DNA of 22,080 nt from contig CAYNST010000050.1 of assembly GCA_964399955.1 (NCBI GenBank), positions 1 through 22,080 of the forward strand, written 5' to 3'. The notes under the pieces were generated by a model. That model ran no database searches. It was not told the DNA's origin and saw only the letters and a list, made by a program, of their open reading frames with translations. A program made the translations under genes and the position numbers. The DNA is from CAYNST01 sp964399955 (lineage in GTDB: Bacteria > Pseudomonadota > Gammaproteobacteria > Pseudomonadales > Cellvibrionaceae). Below, piece after piece: positions 9,601 to 16,085 of the stretch; the stretch's first letter is position 1, and every line of letters begins with the position of its first letter.

Positions 9601-12251
9601 AAGCGTAGGTTGCGCCCAGCCGGCATCAGCCCACAAACAATGGGTAACCAGGCGGGCACGACACAGATTGCTATCAGCACCAAGGTGCCTGCAATGGCCG
9701 CCGGCAACGGCAACAGCCAGCAGAGCGCCAGACTGGCCAAGGTAAAGATAGGCAATAGCGAGCGGCGCAAATTGTCTGCCATTTTCCCGCGCCCCACGGG
9801 CGGTACAGCTTGCCGGGCGCACGGCTTTGCCGTGCCGCATTCGCCTATGCGCAAACCCAGCAGCCAGGGCAGCAGTTGCCAGTCGCCCCGCGTCCAGCGA
9901 TGCTGCCGCTCGCCCGCAACGTCATAGCGGGAGGGAAAGTCTTCTACCACTTCAATATCCGAGGCCAGGCCGGAGCGCGCAAAGATACCTTCAAATAAAT
10001 CGTGGCTGAGCAGGCAGTTCTCCGGCACCCGGCCGACCATTGCAGCCTCAAAGGCATCCACATCGTAAATGCCTTTGCCGGTGAACGAACCCTCGCCGAA
10101 TAAATCCTGATACACATCGGAAACCGCCGCTGCGTAGGGGTCCATGCCGGCGGGTCCCGAATAGATTCGTTGGTACAGAGAGCCGTCACGGCCAAACGGC
10201 AGCGCTGGAGTAACCCGAGGCTGAAGAATGGCATAGCCGCCCACGTTGCGCTGCAGCGCCTCATCAAAGCGCGGGCGGTTCAAGGGGTGGGCCATCTTGC
10301 CCACCAGCCGCAGCGCAGTATCCCTGGGCATGCGCGTATCGGCGTCCAGGGTAATGACGTATTTAACTTGTTGCGGGACGGTTACACCGGGCGCGTGGGC
10401 AATGCCGTCGAGCGCCATGAAGGAGGTATCGGTATCCCCGCGCAGCAATCGGTTCAATTCAGTAAGTTTGCCGCGCTTGCGCTCCCAACCCATCCAAATA
10501 TTCTCGCGCGCGTTGAAGCGGCGGTGGCGATGCAATAGCAGAAAACGCGGGCCGGCAGGGCCCGGGCCGTAACGCAGGTTCAGTTGTTTTATGGCATTGC
10601 TGGCTGCGGCCAGCAATGCCGCGTCGCTGGGGAGGGTTTCTGTAGTGGCATCAACGCCGTCGGTGAGCAATGCAAAGGTAAGGTCGCCACCATCGCCGGA
10701 CAAGTGGTGCACCTCCAGACGCTCCACCTGTTCCAGCAGGTCGGGTTTGCTGCTCAACAAGGTGGGGACCACCACCAGGGTACGCAGCTCTTCCGGTACC
10801 CCCGTTTTCAGCTCCATACCCGGCAGTGTCAGTGCACCAAAGCCCCGAGTGACCACGCGGTTGACCAGGGCCGTGGCCAACTCACTGGCGGGAATTGCGG
10901 CCAGCAAAAGAAATGCAAAAGCAGATATCAGCGACAACGGACTACCGGCGGATGCTATTGCCCACAGGGCTAACGCCAATACGCCAAGAGTAACCAGCAA
11001 AATCTCGGTGAGATAACCGGTCATGCCCATGCGTTTGTTGAATCGGCTAAAACGCAAGCGACGAGGAGGCACGAACCCAATGCGCTGCTCCAGTGCGGGT
11101 CTGCCGTCCATCAGCAAATGATAGCCTGGATCCAGGGTGAGCTGGCCGGCCGCATTGGGCCGGGAGCCCTCCCCGCTTGATGCTTGCAGTGCTGCTGCTG
11201 CCACCTCCAGCTCCGAGAGAGGAGAAGACCGCGCCAATTCTTCAATGGCGCTGCGGTACAAGTTCCGGGTGGCAAAGTCCATCGAGCCAAAGTTACTGCC
11301 TTCACGCAGCCGTTCATCCACCAGGCTTACCGACTCAAAAAGGTCGGCCCAGTCGATGGCTGAAATCAGCCGCATGCTGGTGATGACGTTGCGTACCGTC
11401 AAATTTGACGCACCCTGGCGCAACTGGGCGTGCTGCACGGCCTGATCCAGCGTGGTTCCCTGCTGGCGCAAGTGTTCATCAAGCCATCCCACCGCCGGTG
11501 TGGTATCCGGGTCCAGGCCGCGTAGGCGCTTTGCAAGTTGGGCGGCAAACAATTCATTGAGGGGTTCATCGGTGCGGGTTGAAATGTCATCATTGAGTGC
11601 AGTGCCGTCGCGTTCGGGCGTCAGCAACCGGTCAGCGAGGCCGTCGGCGTCGGCGCGCTGCTCGCGTCCGGCGGTTATCTGGTCAGCAAGGCGGCGCAGG
11701 TTTTCGATGAGCACAATACGCAGCGTAATCGCCACTGCCCACAGTTCACCAATGGTCAGTGGCTGGACACTCTGGTAGGCCGCAATGAAACGCTGCAACA
11801 TGCGCGCGTCGAAATGGCTGTCGGTATGGGCAACAAAGCCCCAGGCAATACCAAAAACTCGCGGGTAACCGGCAAAGGGTCCCTCGGACAGTTTGGGCAG
11901 CTGGCGATAGTAACCGGGCGGCAGATCCTGGTGAATTTCGCGAATCTGCAACTCAACCAAATGATAGTTGTCCAGCAACCACTCCGCAGCCGGCACCACC
12001 TTATTACCCGCAGCGAGACTGGCAGCACTGGCACGGTAGGCGGCAAGGAGCACCTTGGCATTATCCTTCAAGCGCGCTCGCAGCGGCCACACGGCCGGAG
12101 GGCGAAGCGTAACCGGCTGCGCCCGGGCCAGAGACTTTGCGTGCTGCTCCAATCGCTCGGGACCAAACAGTTCCTCCCGAATGGGCGCGGTGTCGCGCCA
12201 CAGCGACGTTCGCGAACGAGTGGACAAGGCCGTACGCAGGACTGTTAACAT
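3666..12251 (-). CDS. ndvB: Cyclic beta-1,2-glucan synthase (GT84-GH94, NdvB/Cgs type)
   Basis: An uninterrupted 2861-residue inner-membrane enzyme, within the size range of the family (about 2800-2900). It makes cyclic beta-1,2-glucan from UDP-glucose: initiation, elongation, chain-length control and cyclisation. Visible parts, in order: membrane segments near 412-475; a GT84 transferase with LDADTRMP (D636, D638) and ERQHRWTRGDW (R785, W786); further membrane segments near 826-875 and 954-1010; a glucoamylase-like region about 1055-1500, including FYNWYGTEDL near 1104; beta-sandwich GH94-type regions from about 1565 and 2050; and the catalytic GH94 barrel with GTGDWNDGM, whose conserved Asp is at 2531/2534. 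The ATG at 12249-12251 is chosen because GAGG lies 5 bases upstream and the family's conserved 'PIREELFGPERLEQHA' begins soon after. The frame stays open to a TTG 61 codons further up, but that part is unlike the family. The gene appears monocistronic. The product is usually periplasmic and linked to osmoadaptation and host or surface interaction. Confidence 0.93.
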   Translation of the reverse strand: MLTVLRTALSTRSRTSLWRDTAPIREELFGPERLEQHAKSLARAQPVTLRPPAVWPLRARLKDNAKVLLAAYRASAASLAAGNKVVPAAEWLLDNYHLVELQIREIHQDLPPGYYRQLPKLSEGPFAGYPRVFGIAWGFVAHTDSHFDARMLQRFIAAYQSVQPLTIGELWAVAITLRIVLIENLRRLADQITAGREQRADADGLADRLLTPERDGTALNDDISTRTDEPLNELFAAQLAKRLRGLDPDTTPAVGWLDEHLRQQGTTLDQAVQHAQLRQGASNLTVRNVITSMRLISAIDWADLFESVSLVDERLREGSNFGSMDFATRNLYRSAIEELARSSPLSELEVAAAALQASSGEGSRPNAAGQLTLDPGYHLLMDGRPALEQRIGFVPPRRLRFSRFNKRMGMTGYLTEILLVTLGVLALALWAIASAGSPLSLISAFAFLLLAAIPASELATALVNRVVTRGFGALTLPGMELKTGVPEELRTLVVVPTLLSSKPDLLEQVERLEVHHLSGDGGDLTFALLTDGVDATTETLPSDAALLAAASNAIKQLNLRYGPGPAGPRFLLLHRHRRFNARENIWMGWERKRGKLTELNRLLRGDTDTSFMALDGIAHAPGVTVPQQVKYVITLDADTRMPRDTALRLVGKMAHPLNRPRFDEALQRNVGGYAILQPRVTPALPFGRDGSLYQRIYSGPAGMDPYAAAVSDVYQDLFGEGSFTGKGIYDVDAFEAAMVGRVPENCLLSHDLFEGIFARSGLASDIEVVEDFPSRYDVAGERQHRWTRGDWQLLPWLLGLRIGECGTAKPCARQAVPPVGRGKMADNLRRSLLPIFTLASLALCWLLPLPAAIAGTLVLIAICVVPAWLPIVCGLMPAGRNLRLSSHLANLRDDFATASLRALCTFIFLPDQAWRMGDAIVRTSIRMFMTREHLLEWTTSAGSTGKPRLTLAGFYRRMAGGVLLGAMVVTTVVMLAPNAWPLVIPFAILWLLAPAMALYVSRPVAIATAAVLNDDEAAQLRLIARQTWRFFETFVTPEDNYLPPDNFQEDPRPVIARRTSPTNMGLYLLSCVAARDFGWASTHQAVERLQQTLNTMARLPRHKGHFYNWYGTEDLRILEPAYVSSVDSGNLAGHLLVVATACEEWMTALIAPLARQGVEDSVLLAQRSAAALPVACANKGPLIDKLQEIATALSHSAGLSDKAALNRLTSDAVAMTETGEEGLEDELVYWVVSLQVAMQAHWHDLERSSTNTELQSSLAEIATTARSMALAMNFAFLLEPERKLLSIGYLAADNSLDASCYDLLASEARLASLFAIAKGDINSRHWFRLGRSATPVGGGSALISWSGSMFEYLMPSLVMRAPTGSLLAQTNSLVVARQQDYGRALGIPWGVSESAFNARDMEFTYQYSNFGVPGLGLKRGLSENVVIAPYATGLATMVDPVGALQNYQHLQSLGARGHYGFYEAVDFTRSRLPDGQKFAIVRNYMAHHQGMTIVAIANALNQGQMRLRFHRDPMVQGCELLLQERLPRVVAIAHPRAEEVSSAPIDESAELNNTRSIDSGSAGALSRPITHLLSNGRYAVMLTASGAGYSRWRDIAITRWREDVTRDSWGAFVFMRDSLSGAVWGTSAQSSTAAGFDAIFGEDHAEFIRHDGDLTTAVEVLVSGEDDGEVRRVSLINGGRNTRTIELTTYAEVVLAASSTDNAHPAFAKMFVQTEYLADCNAIIATRRPRAQGEPVLWAAHFAVLEKPTKPAVQYETNRAQFFSGSNGDIAAVIAAGKPLSNSVGTVLDPIFSLRHSLKVPPGKVTRIAFWTVVAESRGALLDLIDTHLDSSAFERARTLAWTQAQVQLRHLGVNAETAADFQRLAAPILYTDPRFRSNSATISRGAGEQSGLWSQSISGDLPIVLLRIDDVEDMAQVSQLLSAHEYWRMKRLAVDLVIINERAASYVQDLQIAIETAVRSSQSRHRFGAELAQGSVFTLRTDLIPPATRDLLYSVARVVLVAHRGPLAQQITRLLTPSQNLPPAGRGQQPLREPVVPPPAAPPVALLERLEFFNGLGGFDKDGTEYVTVLTAGQRTPAPWINVVSNPGFGFQVSTEGSGYTWADNSRENQLTGWSNDPVLDPVSEAIYIRDEVSGELWSPTAQPINDGGVYIARHGFGYSRFEHRAHDIEAELLQFVPLADPVKISRLKLTNHSNRSRRLSVTAYLEWVLGSQRGLTAPFVITHFDEASAALMAHNPWSAAFCGRTAFADIGGRQSGWTADRSEFLGRRGHSRAPVALLAGTPLSGAAGAGLDPCAALQRQIELQPGETVEVLALVGQERSVDAARALIHRYRAANLDAVLAEVALHWNTLLRSVQVKTPDRAMDIMLNGWLLYQTLACRVWARSAFYQASGAYGFRDQLQDGMALTFARPGDTRAHLLRAASRQFVEGDVQHWWLPHSGQGVRTRISDDRVWLSFATATYIKAAGDEAILDEPVAFLQGQVLEPGQHDAFFQPIVADEVAPMFEHCARGLDQCLSLTGTLGLPLIGTGDWNDGMNRVGEAGQGESVWLGWLLVRTLELFIPYARLRDPARASRWAAHRQATIAALEASAWDGQWYRRATFDDGTWLGSKDSDECRIDSIAQSWAVLSGAGDPLRAKQAMDSVDRLLIRPDEGLALLFTPPFDKTHHDPGYIKGYPPGLRENGGQYSHAAMWAILAHVRLGQGDRAHALFQLLNPINHGNTAVAAQGYKVEPYVVAADVYSVAPNQGRGGWTWYTGAAGWMYRGGMEGILGVKRVGDHLELTPCLPAEWPGFEAEINLADTRYTIRVQRDDPGPDARPAKARLDGAELAIQDGLVRLALDGGAHDVSLILGTGLEAVTPV

Positions 12252-12335
12252 GAATACCTCAAGAAATTGCGGGCACTGGGAACCGAAGGGCATTTCGGAG
12301 AAACTACAGATGTGGTTGAAGCCCAGGCTTGGAGA

Positions 12336-12355
12336 ATCCGGAGGGCTATCCGGAG
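12336..12355. repeat. Paired 8-bp direct repeat upstream of ndvB
   Basis: ATCCGGAG occurs at 12336-12343 and again at 12348-12355, a 12-bp period. Each copy contains the palindrome TCCGGA, so the pair also reads as an inverted repeat. It lies about 85-105 bases upstream of the ndvB start codon. An operator or an RNA structure in the leader are both possible. Confidence 0.45.
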
Positions 12356-12428
12356 CCAGTGTGCGCCCTACACCGGCTGGCGTATAGGTATTTTTGAAGT
12401 TCTTGTACCGGTTGAAGAGAATGTGTCT

Positions 12429-12449
12429 GCTCAAGCAATTTACTTGAGC
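12429..12449. repeat. Perfect 7-bp inverted repeat upstream of ndvB
   Basis: GCTCAAG, then seven bases, then CTTGAGC form a perfect dyad about 180-200 bases upstream of the ndvB start. The half-site spacing resembles that of a dimeric transcription factor site. The regulator is not recognisable. Confidence 0.45.
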
Positions 12450-12563
12450 CGAATTGTCACGCTTTTCATCGTCGAAAGCGGTGACCGATTGCCGTCAAGC
12501 GCTTTTGTCTGGCAAGGAGGAAGAATGCTGCCGATCAGTCTAGGGGCATTTCCATACTGCTTG

Positions 12564-12584
12564 GCACTTTTTCAATAAAAGTGC
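12564..12584. repeat. Perfect 8-bp hairpin downstream of asbF
   Basis: GCACTTTT, a 5-base loop and AAAAGTGC form a perfect stem, 112-132 bases after the asbF stop codon. Because the T-rich part is inside the stem and no T-run follows on the minus strand, it is not a standard terminator. It might end or stabilise the asb transcript. Confidence 0.4.
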
Positions 12585-12695
12585 GGGAATAGGGTAGCAA
12601 GCATTCACGCCAAAATATTTAAAATTGGTGGCTTTTTTACGCGAACACATCAGCGAATGTATTTTGTTTCTGGCTCCATCAGTGTAAAACTAATA

Positions 12696-13544
12696 TCAGG
12701 CGGTTGAGGCCGCGCGTAGATTCAAATTTCTGTCCATCAATTGATTTATAAGACGGCAGTCCTCCGCAATCACCTGCTTGGGCCGGTCTCCAAACCATTC
12801 CAGTGAGGCGCTGTGAACAGTCTCTGCAGGTAGAGACTGCAGAAATTCACCAAAATCGTAGCTGCCGGAAAAAAGCGGCACCAATCCGTGTCTGAAACCG
12901 GCAGCTGAATAGATATTGGCAGGCTCAAATACCGGCAAATTCTTCCGCCCAAGAATATTTTTCAGGTGGAGGTGGCGAATGTGCGGTGCCAGTTGGCGCC
13001 AAGCCGTTACCGGGTCCTCCCCCGCTTCCCATATATGCAGCACATCAAAGTTGAGTTTCAACGCTGGGTGGTCGACTTCTTCCAGTAATTGCAGAGTTGA
13101 ATGCGTGCAGTCGGCATAGGTGTTCGGATGGGTCTCAACCAGCAATTCCCGCCCCTGGTCCGCTGCCTGGAGACAGTAACAGCGCAATCGCCTGACCAAA
13201 GCGTGCCGTTGCTCGCCGCTTGTCTTGGCGCTTGAAGTTTGACCTGCAAAGGTGCGAATCTTGCCGGTCTGCCATTGCTGCGCCAGTGAGCAGAGGGTCT
13301 GGAGCTTTTTTCGCCCTGCCTGCAACGGGCCGGTCATCGGCAAGTAGTCACTGAGCATGCTGACGTGTAAGCCGTATTCTCTTAACCATTCGGCGTTGAG
13401 GTGGGGCTGCTCCCACAAGTTCTTGGCATGCGCCCCCCAGAGCTCCAGCCCATCCAGTTGGTGGTGGCGGGCAAAGGCGGCAAGCTCTGGCAGAGAGACC
13501 AGCTGATGGCGAAAACTGATGGTACAAAGAGAAAGCTGTATCAT
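12696..13544 (-). CDS. asbF: 3-dehydroshikimate dehydratase, petrobactin type (AsbF)
   Basis: A 282-residue cytosolic TIM-barrel protein of the xylose-isomerase-like/AP-endonuclease-2 fold, near the ~280 residues of Bacillus AsbF. It would convert 3-dehydroshikimate to 3,4-dihydroxybenzoate, the catechol of petrobactin. Probable metal ligands by position in the fold are Glu137 in LLVETHPNTYADC, Asp167 (with His170 nearby) in LNFDVLH, His193 in HLHLKN and Glu249 in SLEWFG. The start is the ATG at 13542-13544, which overlaps the TGA of asbDE (ATGA) and has AGGTGG upstream. The frame extends 19 codons further, but those residues lie inside asbDE and are not family-like. The name rests on the fold plus the asbA-E neighbours; taken alone it could be called a sugar-phosphate isomerase. 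It is the last gene of the operon. Confidence 0.9.
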   Translation of the reverse strand: MIQLSLCTISFRHQLVSLPELAAFARHHQLDGLELWGAHAKNLWEQPHLNAEWLREYGLHVSMLSDYLPMTGPLQAGRKKLQTLCSLAQQWQTGKIRTFAGQTSSAKTSGEQRHALVRRLRCYCLQAADQGRELLVETHPNTYADCTHSTLQLLEEVDHPALKLNFDVLHIWEAGEDPVTAWRQLAPHIRHLHLKNILGRKNLPVFEPANIYSAAGFRHGLVPLFSGSYDFGEFLQSLPAETVHSASLEWFGDRPKQVIAEDCRLINQLMDRNLNLRAASTA

Positions 13545-14812
13545 AGTGCCACCTGTGCAATCGTTGGTTGATGAAGCTTCAAACAGCGAGCCGTTCGCCA
13601 AGCGTGGTAACTGCGATGTATTTCCTCCTTGATTATCCGCTCCCTCCGGTTTTGTTCTTCAACTTGGGCCATGAGAATACTGAGGTTGCCAGGGTCCCCA
13701 TTGAGTGCGTATTTATTGGCTAGATATAAAACCTGATCAAACCCCCGCACCAATACTTCAATTTTTTCGCACCACCGCTCAAAGGATTCTCCCAGTGGAC
13801 CCAAGGCACGTAAAAAATAGGCAAGCCCGTGCTCGTAGGCGTATTTGCGGATGGCCAGTACCGGCAGTTCGCTGAGGGCGGCGCCGAGTCCCACGGGGCC
13901 CGATGCAGCTGCTCCGCTGGCGTGGGCCATGACAATGCGTTTTACTGCATCGGTCAGGCCATTGTGCTGCAGTTGGAAACACTGCTCAAAATAAGCGGCC
14001 ACATCCTCGGCCGGTGCTTCTCTCAGTCCGGCTGCATCAAATTGATAGCCGCCCGCCACTGCAGGTGATGCCACTGCTCGCATAACTCGCTCCCGATCAA
14101 GCGCACCCTCCCAGCGGAAGTCCGCGTCCCACATCCACAGCTGATCGGTGTCCGCCATCTCCTCCAAGATCACATAATGCGGAAATGGGTCGCGGTTGAA
14201 GCGGTTCTCGCGCTCAGGCAGCAAGAACATATCCAGCATTACCAAAATCTGCTGACTGGCGCGCCGCTGCTTGAGCAAGCCATACAAGTGCTCTAGATTG
14301 GCCTCTTTCGACAGACTGCGGTTGTACCACTCGTGAACCTTGACGCCGTAAAGCCTGCCAAACCAGGAGGTGAATGGCAGATGATCCACGCCCTCTGCGT
14401 GGTAGCTGAGCTGCCAGGCGTCGTTGACAAAAACTGGTGCATCCCAGACGCCAAAGTACATTGGCCGGTGGTCCAGCCCCGCGCGCTTCAACGGATGGCA
14501 AAGGCAACTGACCACGCAGTGCACCTTGATATCCAGCTCCGCCTCCTGGGCAGCAGGGCCTTTGCTGATAAGCAACTGAGTAAGACTGTGGACGGTGGAG
14601 ATCTGCTGGTAATCCAGGGCGGTATCTGGCAACTCAATGCCGTGTTCAGTTTCCAGCAGGACCAGGATCTGCATCAGCTCAACCGAGTCCAGCCCCAGGT
14701 CATCCAACAAATGCGTATCCGGCGTTAAAGTGGCTGCCGACAAATGAGAGAAATGCCTGGTCAGCAGTGGTTGCAGGCAGTCCAGCAGCTGGGTTTGAGG
14801 AGGGTTGCTCAT
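13541..14812 (-). CDS. asbDE: Fused aryl carrier protein and 3,4-dihydroxybenzoyl-polyamine transferase (AsbD-AsbE)
   Basis: A 423-residue protein that joins two steps encoded by separate genes in Bacillus. Residues 1 to about 88 are an acyl-carrier domain. Its phosphopantetheine site is DDLGLDSVELM, with Ser43 as the attachment residue. Residues from about 95 to 423 match AsbE, the enzyme that transfers carrier-bound 3,4-dihydroxybenzoate to spermidine; 'HCVVSCLCHP' and 'MYFGVWDAPVFV' open this part. The summed length is close to that of AsbD plus AsbE, so the fusion has almost no added linker. The ATG at 14810-14812 lies one base after the asbC stop, with GGAGG about 10 bases upstream. The frame is open for 47 codons further up, inside asbC, but those residues do not look like a carrier domain. 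The 3' end overlaps asbF by 4 bases. No phosphopantetheinyl transferase gene is visible here. Confidence 0.88.
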   Translation of the reverse strand: MSNPPQTQLLDCLQPLLTRHFSHLSAATLTPDTHLLDDLGLDSVELMQILVLLETEHGIELPDTALDYQQISTVHSLTQLLISKGPAAQEAELDIKVHCVVSCLCHPLKRAGLDHRPMYFGVWDAPVFVNDAWQLSYHAEGVDHLPFTSWFGRLYGVKVHEWYNRSLSKEANLEHLYGLLKQRRASQQILVMLDMFLLPERENRFNRDPFPHYVILEEMADTDQLWMWDADFRWEGALDRERVMRAVASPAVAGGYQFDAAGLREAPAEDVAAYFEQCFQLQHNGLTDAVKRIVMAHASGAAASGPVGLGAALSELPVLAIRKYAYEHGLAYFLRALGPLGESFERWCEKIEVLVRGFDQVLYLANKYALNGDPGNLSILMAQVEEQNRRERIIKEEIHRSYHAWRTARCLKLHQPTIAQVAL

Positions 14813-14813
14813 G

Positions 14814-16079
14814 CTAAATGGCCTCCGCCTGACGCACAGAATCTTTGCTCGGATCAAAATGAGCAGAGAGGAAACGACGGCTGATTTTTCCGCCGGCCAG
14901 CCGGGGCACCTCCCGAACCTGCAGGCTCCAACTGGGCCATTGGTGACGCGCAAGCCGGGCGCTGCACCACTGACGAATCTCCGCGTGAGTCACATGGGTG
15001 GATGCAGCGAACACCGCAGCGACTCTTTCGCCGGCCAAGGCATCCTGTCGGCGAAATACAGCAACTTCGTTTATCTGCGGATGCGCCATCAAGGCCTCTT
15101 CCACTTCCAGTGGATATACGTTCAGACCGGACACCACAATGGTGTCATCCAGACGACCCAGAAAACACAGTTGGCTCTGCTCGTTAAAGTAGCCAAGGTC
15201 CCAGGTGCCAATCAGCTGGCCATTCTGATGAACCAGAATTTCTTCCGGCGTCTGCACGGAGTTGCCCGCAGTGATGCTGCAATGGCCAAGTGCTTGACCC
15301 AAGACATTTGCGGCTTGAGGATTGTGCACAAGGGCCACGCAGCCCGCCTCAGAGCAACCGTACTGCTGCCAGATGTGAAGCGCTACGCCGTTGAGCTGGT
15401 TGAGCCAGGCTGCCGGCATGACGCTGCCGGAGGTCATTACGCCGTAGAGCGGTTGCCCAGCTGGCCAGATGGTCATCAGCGCATGAATAAAGCTGGGCGA
15501 GCTGTAAAGCAGCGGTTTGACGTAGCTCTGCAGTATGCGCAGCAGGTATTTCGGGTTCCAACCGGTCACCACATGAGGCACAGCGTCGCGGGCAAAGGCT
15601 GCTAATACCCCGCATATGAGCCCGTAGCTGTGCGTAATTGGGCAGGCAACTACGGGCGTCACGTCTTGATCCAGCCCCAGCGCCTGGTTGTAACGCTGTG
15701 TTTCAGTCTTTATGTCTTCCCAGCGGCGCTCAATGCGTTTGGGAGCACCGGTGGTGCCGGAGCTGAACTGGATGAGTGTGCCGCTTTGGCTTTGCGCGCA
15801 CGGCAGAAGCTGGATGTGTTCTGCGTGTTGCCAAAGCAAGCCGCTGCAGCCCATTTTCCGGGCCTTTTCCCCTGCCGCCAGGCGTGGCGTGTCGGCAGTT
15901 ATGGGGCCTACGGATCTGCCGCTTTGGCGACAGTAAAGCAGCACCGCCAGCCAAAGGAATGCGTCCGTGGTGCAGACCGCCAGCCGCTCGCAGCCGCGCA
16001 AGGTGGGATTGCTATCCAGTTGGGCCCAAACCTTCTGAAAGTCTTCTTTGCGAATGAATTGGTCGTCAAGGTATAACAT
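14814..16079 (-). CDS. asbC: 3,4-dihydroxybenzoate-AMP ligase (AsbC)
   Basis: A 421-residue cytosolic member of the ANL adenylating family, short like Bacillus AsbC (about 410). It would activate 3,4-dihydroxybenzoate with ATP and load it on the carrier domain of AsbDE. Core motifs are visible in order: FSSGTTGAPK (105-114, nucleotide loop), YGCSEAG (240-246), TWDLGYF (292-298), GRLDDTIVVSG (308-318, hinge) and GGKISRR (396-402) with the catalytic Lys398. The ATG at 16077-16079 is 6 bases after the asbB stop. The ribosome site (AGAGG, about 14 bases upstream) is weak and distant, so translation may rely on coupling to asbB. Specificity for the 3,4- over the 2,3-catechol is inferred from the linked asbF gene, not from pocket residues. 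Confidence 0.9.
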   Translation of the reverse strand: MLYLDDQFIRKEDFQKVWAQLDSNPTLRGCERLAVCTTDAFLWLAVLLYCRQSGRSVGPITADTPRLAAGEKARKMGCSGLLWQHAEHIQLLPCAQSQSGTLIQFSSGTTGAPKRIERRWEDIKTETQRYNQALGLDQDVTPVVACPITHSYGLICGVLAAFARDAVPHVVTGWNPKYLLRILQSYVKPLLYSSPSFIHALMTIWPAGQPLYGVMTSGSVMPAAWLNQLNGVALHIWQQYGCSEAGCVALVHNPQAANVLGQALGHCSITAGNSVQTPEEILVHQNGQLIGTWDLGYFNEQSQLCFLGRLDDTIVVSGLNVYPLEVEEALMAHPQINEVAVFRRQDALAGERVAAVFAASTHVTHAEIRQWCSARLARHQWPSWSLQVREVPRLAGGKISRRFLSAHFDPSKDSVRQAEAI

Positions 16080-16085
16080 AAGCGG

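Larger units (their letters stand above)
12252..12695. other. 444-base intergenic region between asbF and ndvB
   Basis: No convincing gene is seen. From high to low coordinate it holds the 3' flank of the asb operon, an AT-rich stretch at about 12560-12690, a perfect hairpin at 12564-12584, and the long leader of ndvB with an inverted repeat (12429-12449) and a direct repeat (12336-12355). No T-tract terminator follows asbF on the minus strand. Only a weak GCGG/CCGC stem overlaps the last codons of asbF (about 12700-12713). I could not find a promoter for ndvB with a good match to the sigma70 consensus. Confidence 0.6.

Noticed and set aside
12252..12434. N-terminal extension of the glucan synthase to a TTG at 12434, or start at the ATG at 12291-12293
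   Set aside because: The extra residues are Pro/Ser-rich and unlike the family. The ATG at 12251 has a GAGG site at good distance and directly precedes the conserved N terminus.
12267..12578. Plus-strand frame of 103 codons in the asbF-ndvB spacer
   Set aside because: It uses a TTG start, has no ribosome site that stands out and no recognisable domain, and crosses the short repeats of the ndvB leader.
12621..12638. T-run after a GCCA/TGGC pair near 12609-12636 as a plus-strand intrinsic terminator
   Set aside because: The stem has only four outer pairs, a long AT-rich loop with mismatches, and no plus-strand gene precedes it.
14813..14953. 47-codon upstream extension of the AsbDE frame
   Set aside because: It lies inside the end of asbC, begins with TTG, and its residues (Cys/Arg-rich) do not resemble a carrier domain. 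The ATG at 14812 has GGAGG upstream.
14805..15605. Plus-strand open frame of 266 codons antisense to asbC
   Set aside because: The minus strand encodes all ANL core motifs through this region. The plus-strand frame is a shadow without domain signals.
12696..16079. A 2,3-dihydroxybenzoate (enterobactin/bacillibactin-like) pathway
   Set aside because: No isochorismate synthase, isochorismatase, EntA-type dehydrogenase or multimodular NRPS is present. AsbF points to the 3,4-isomer.
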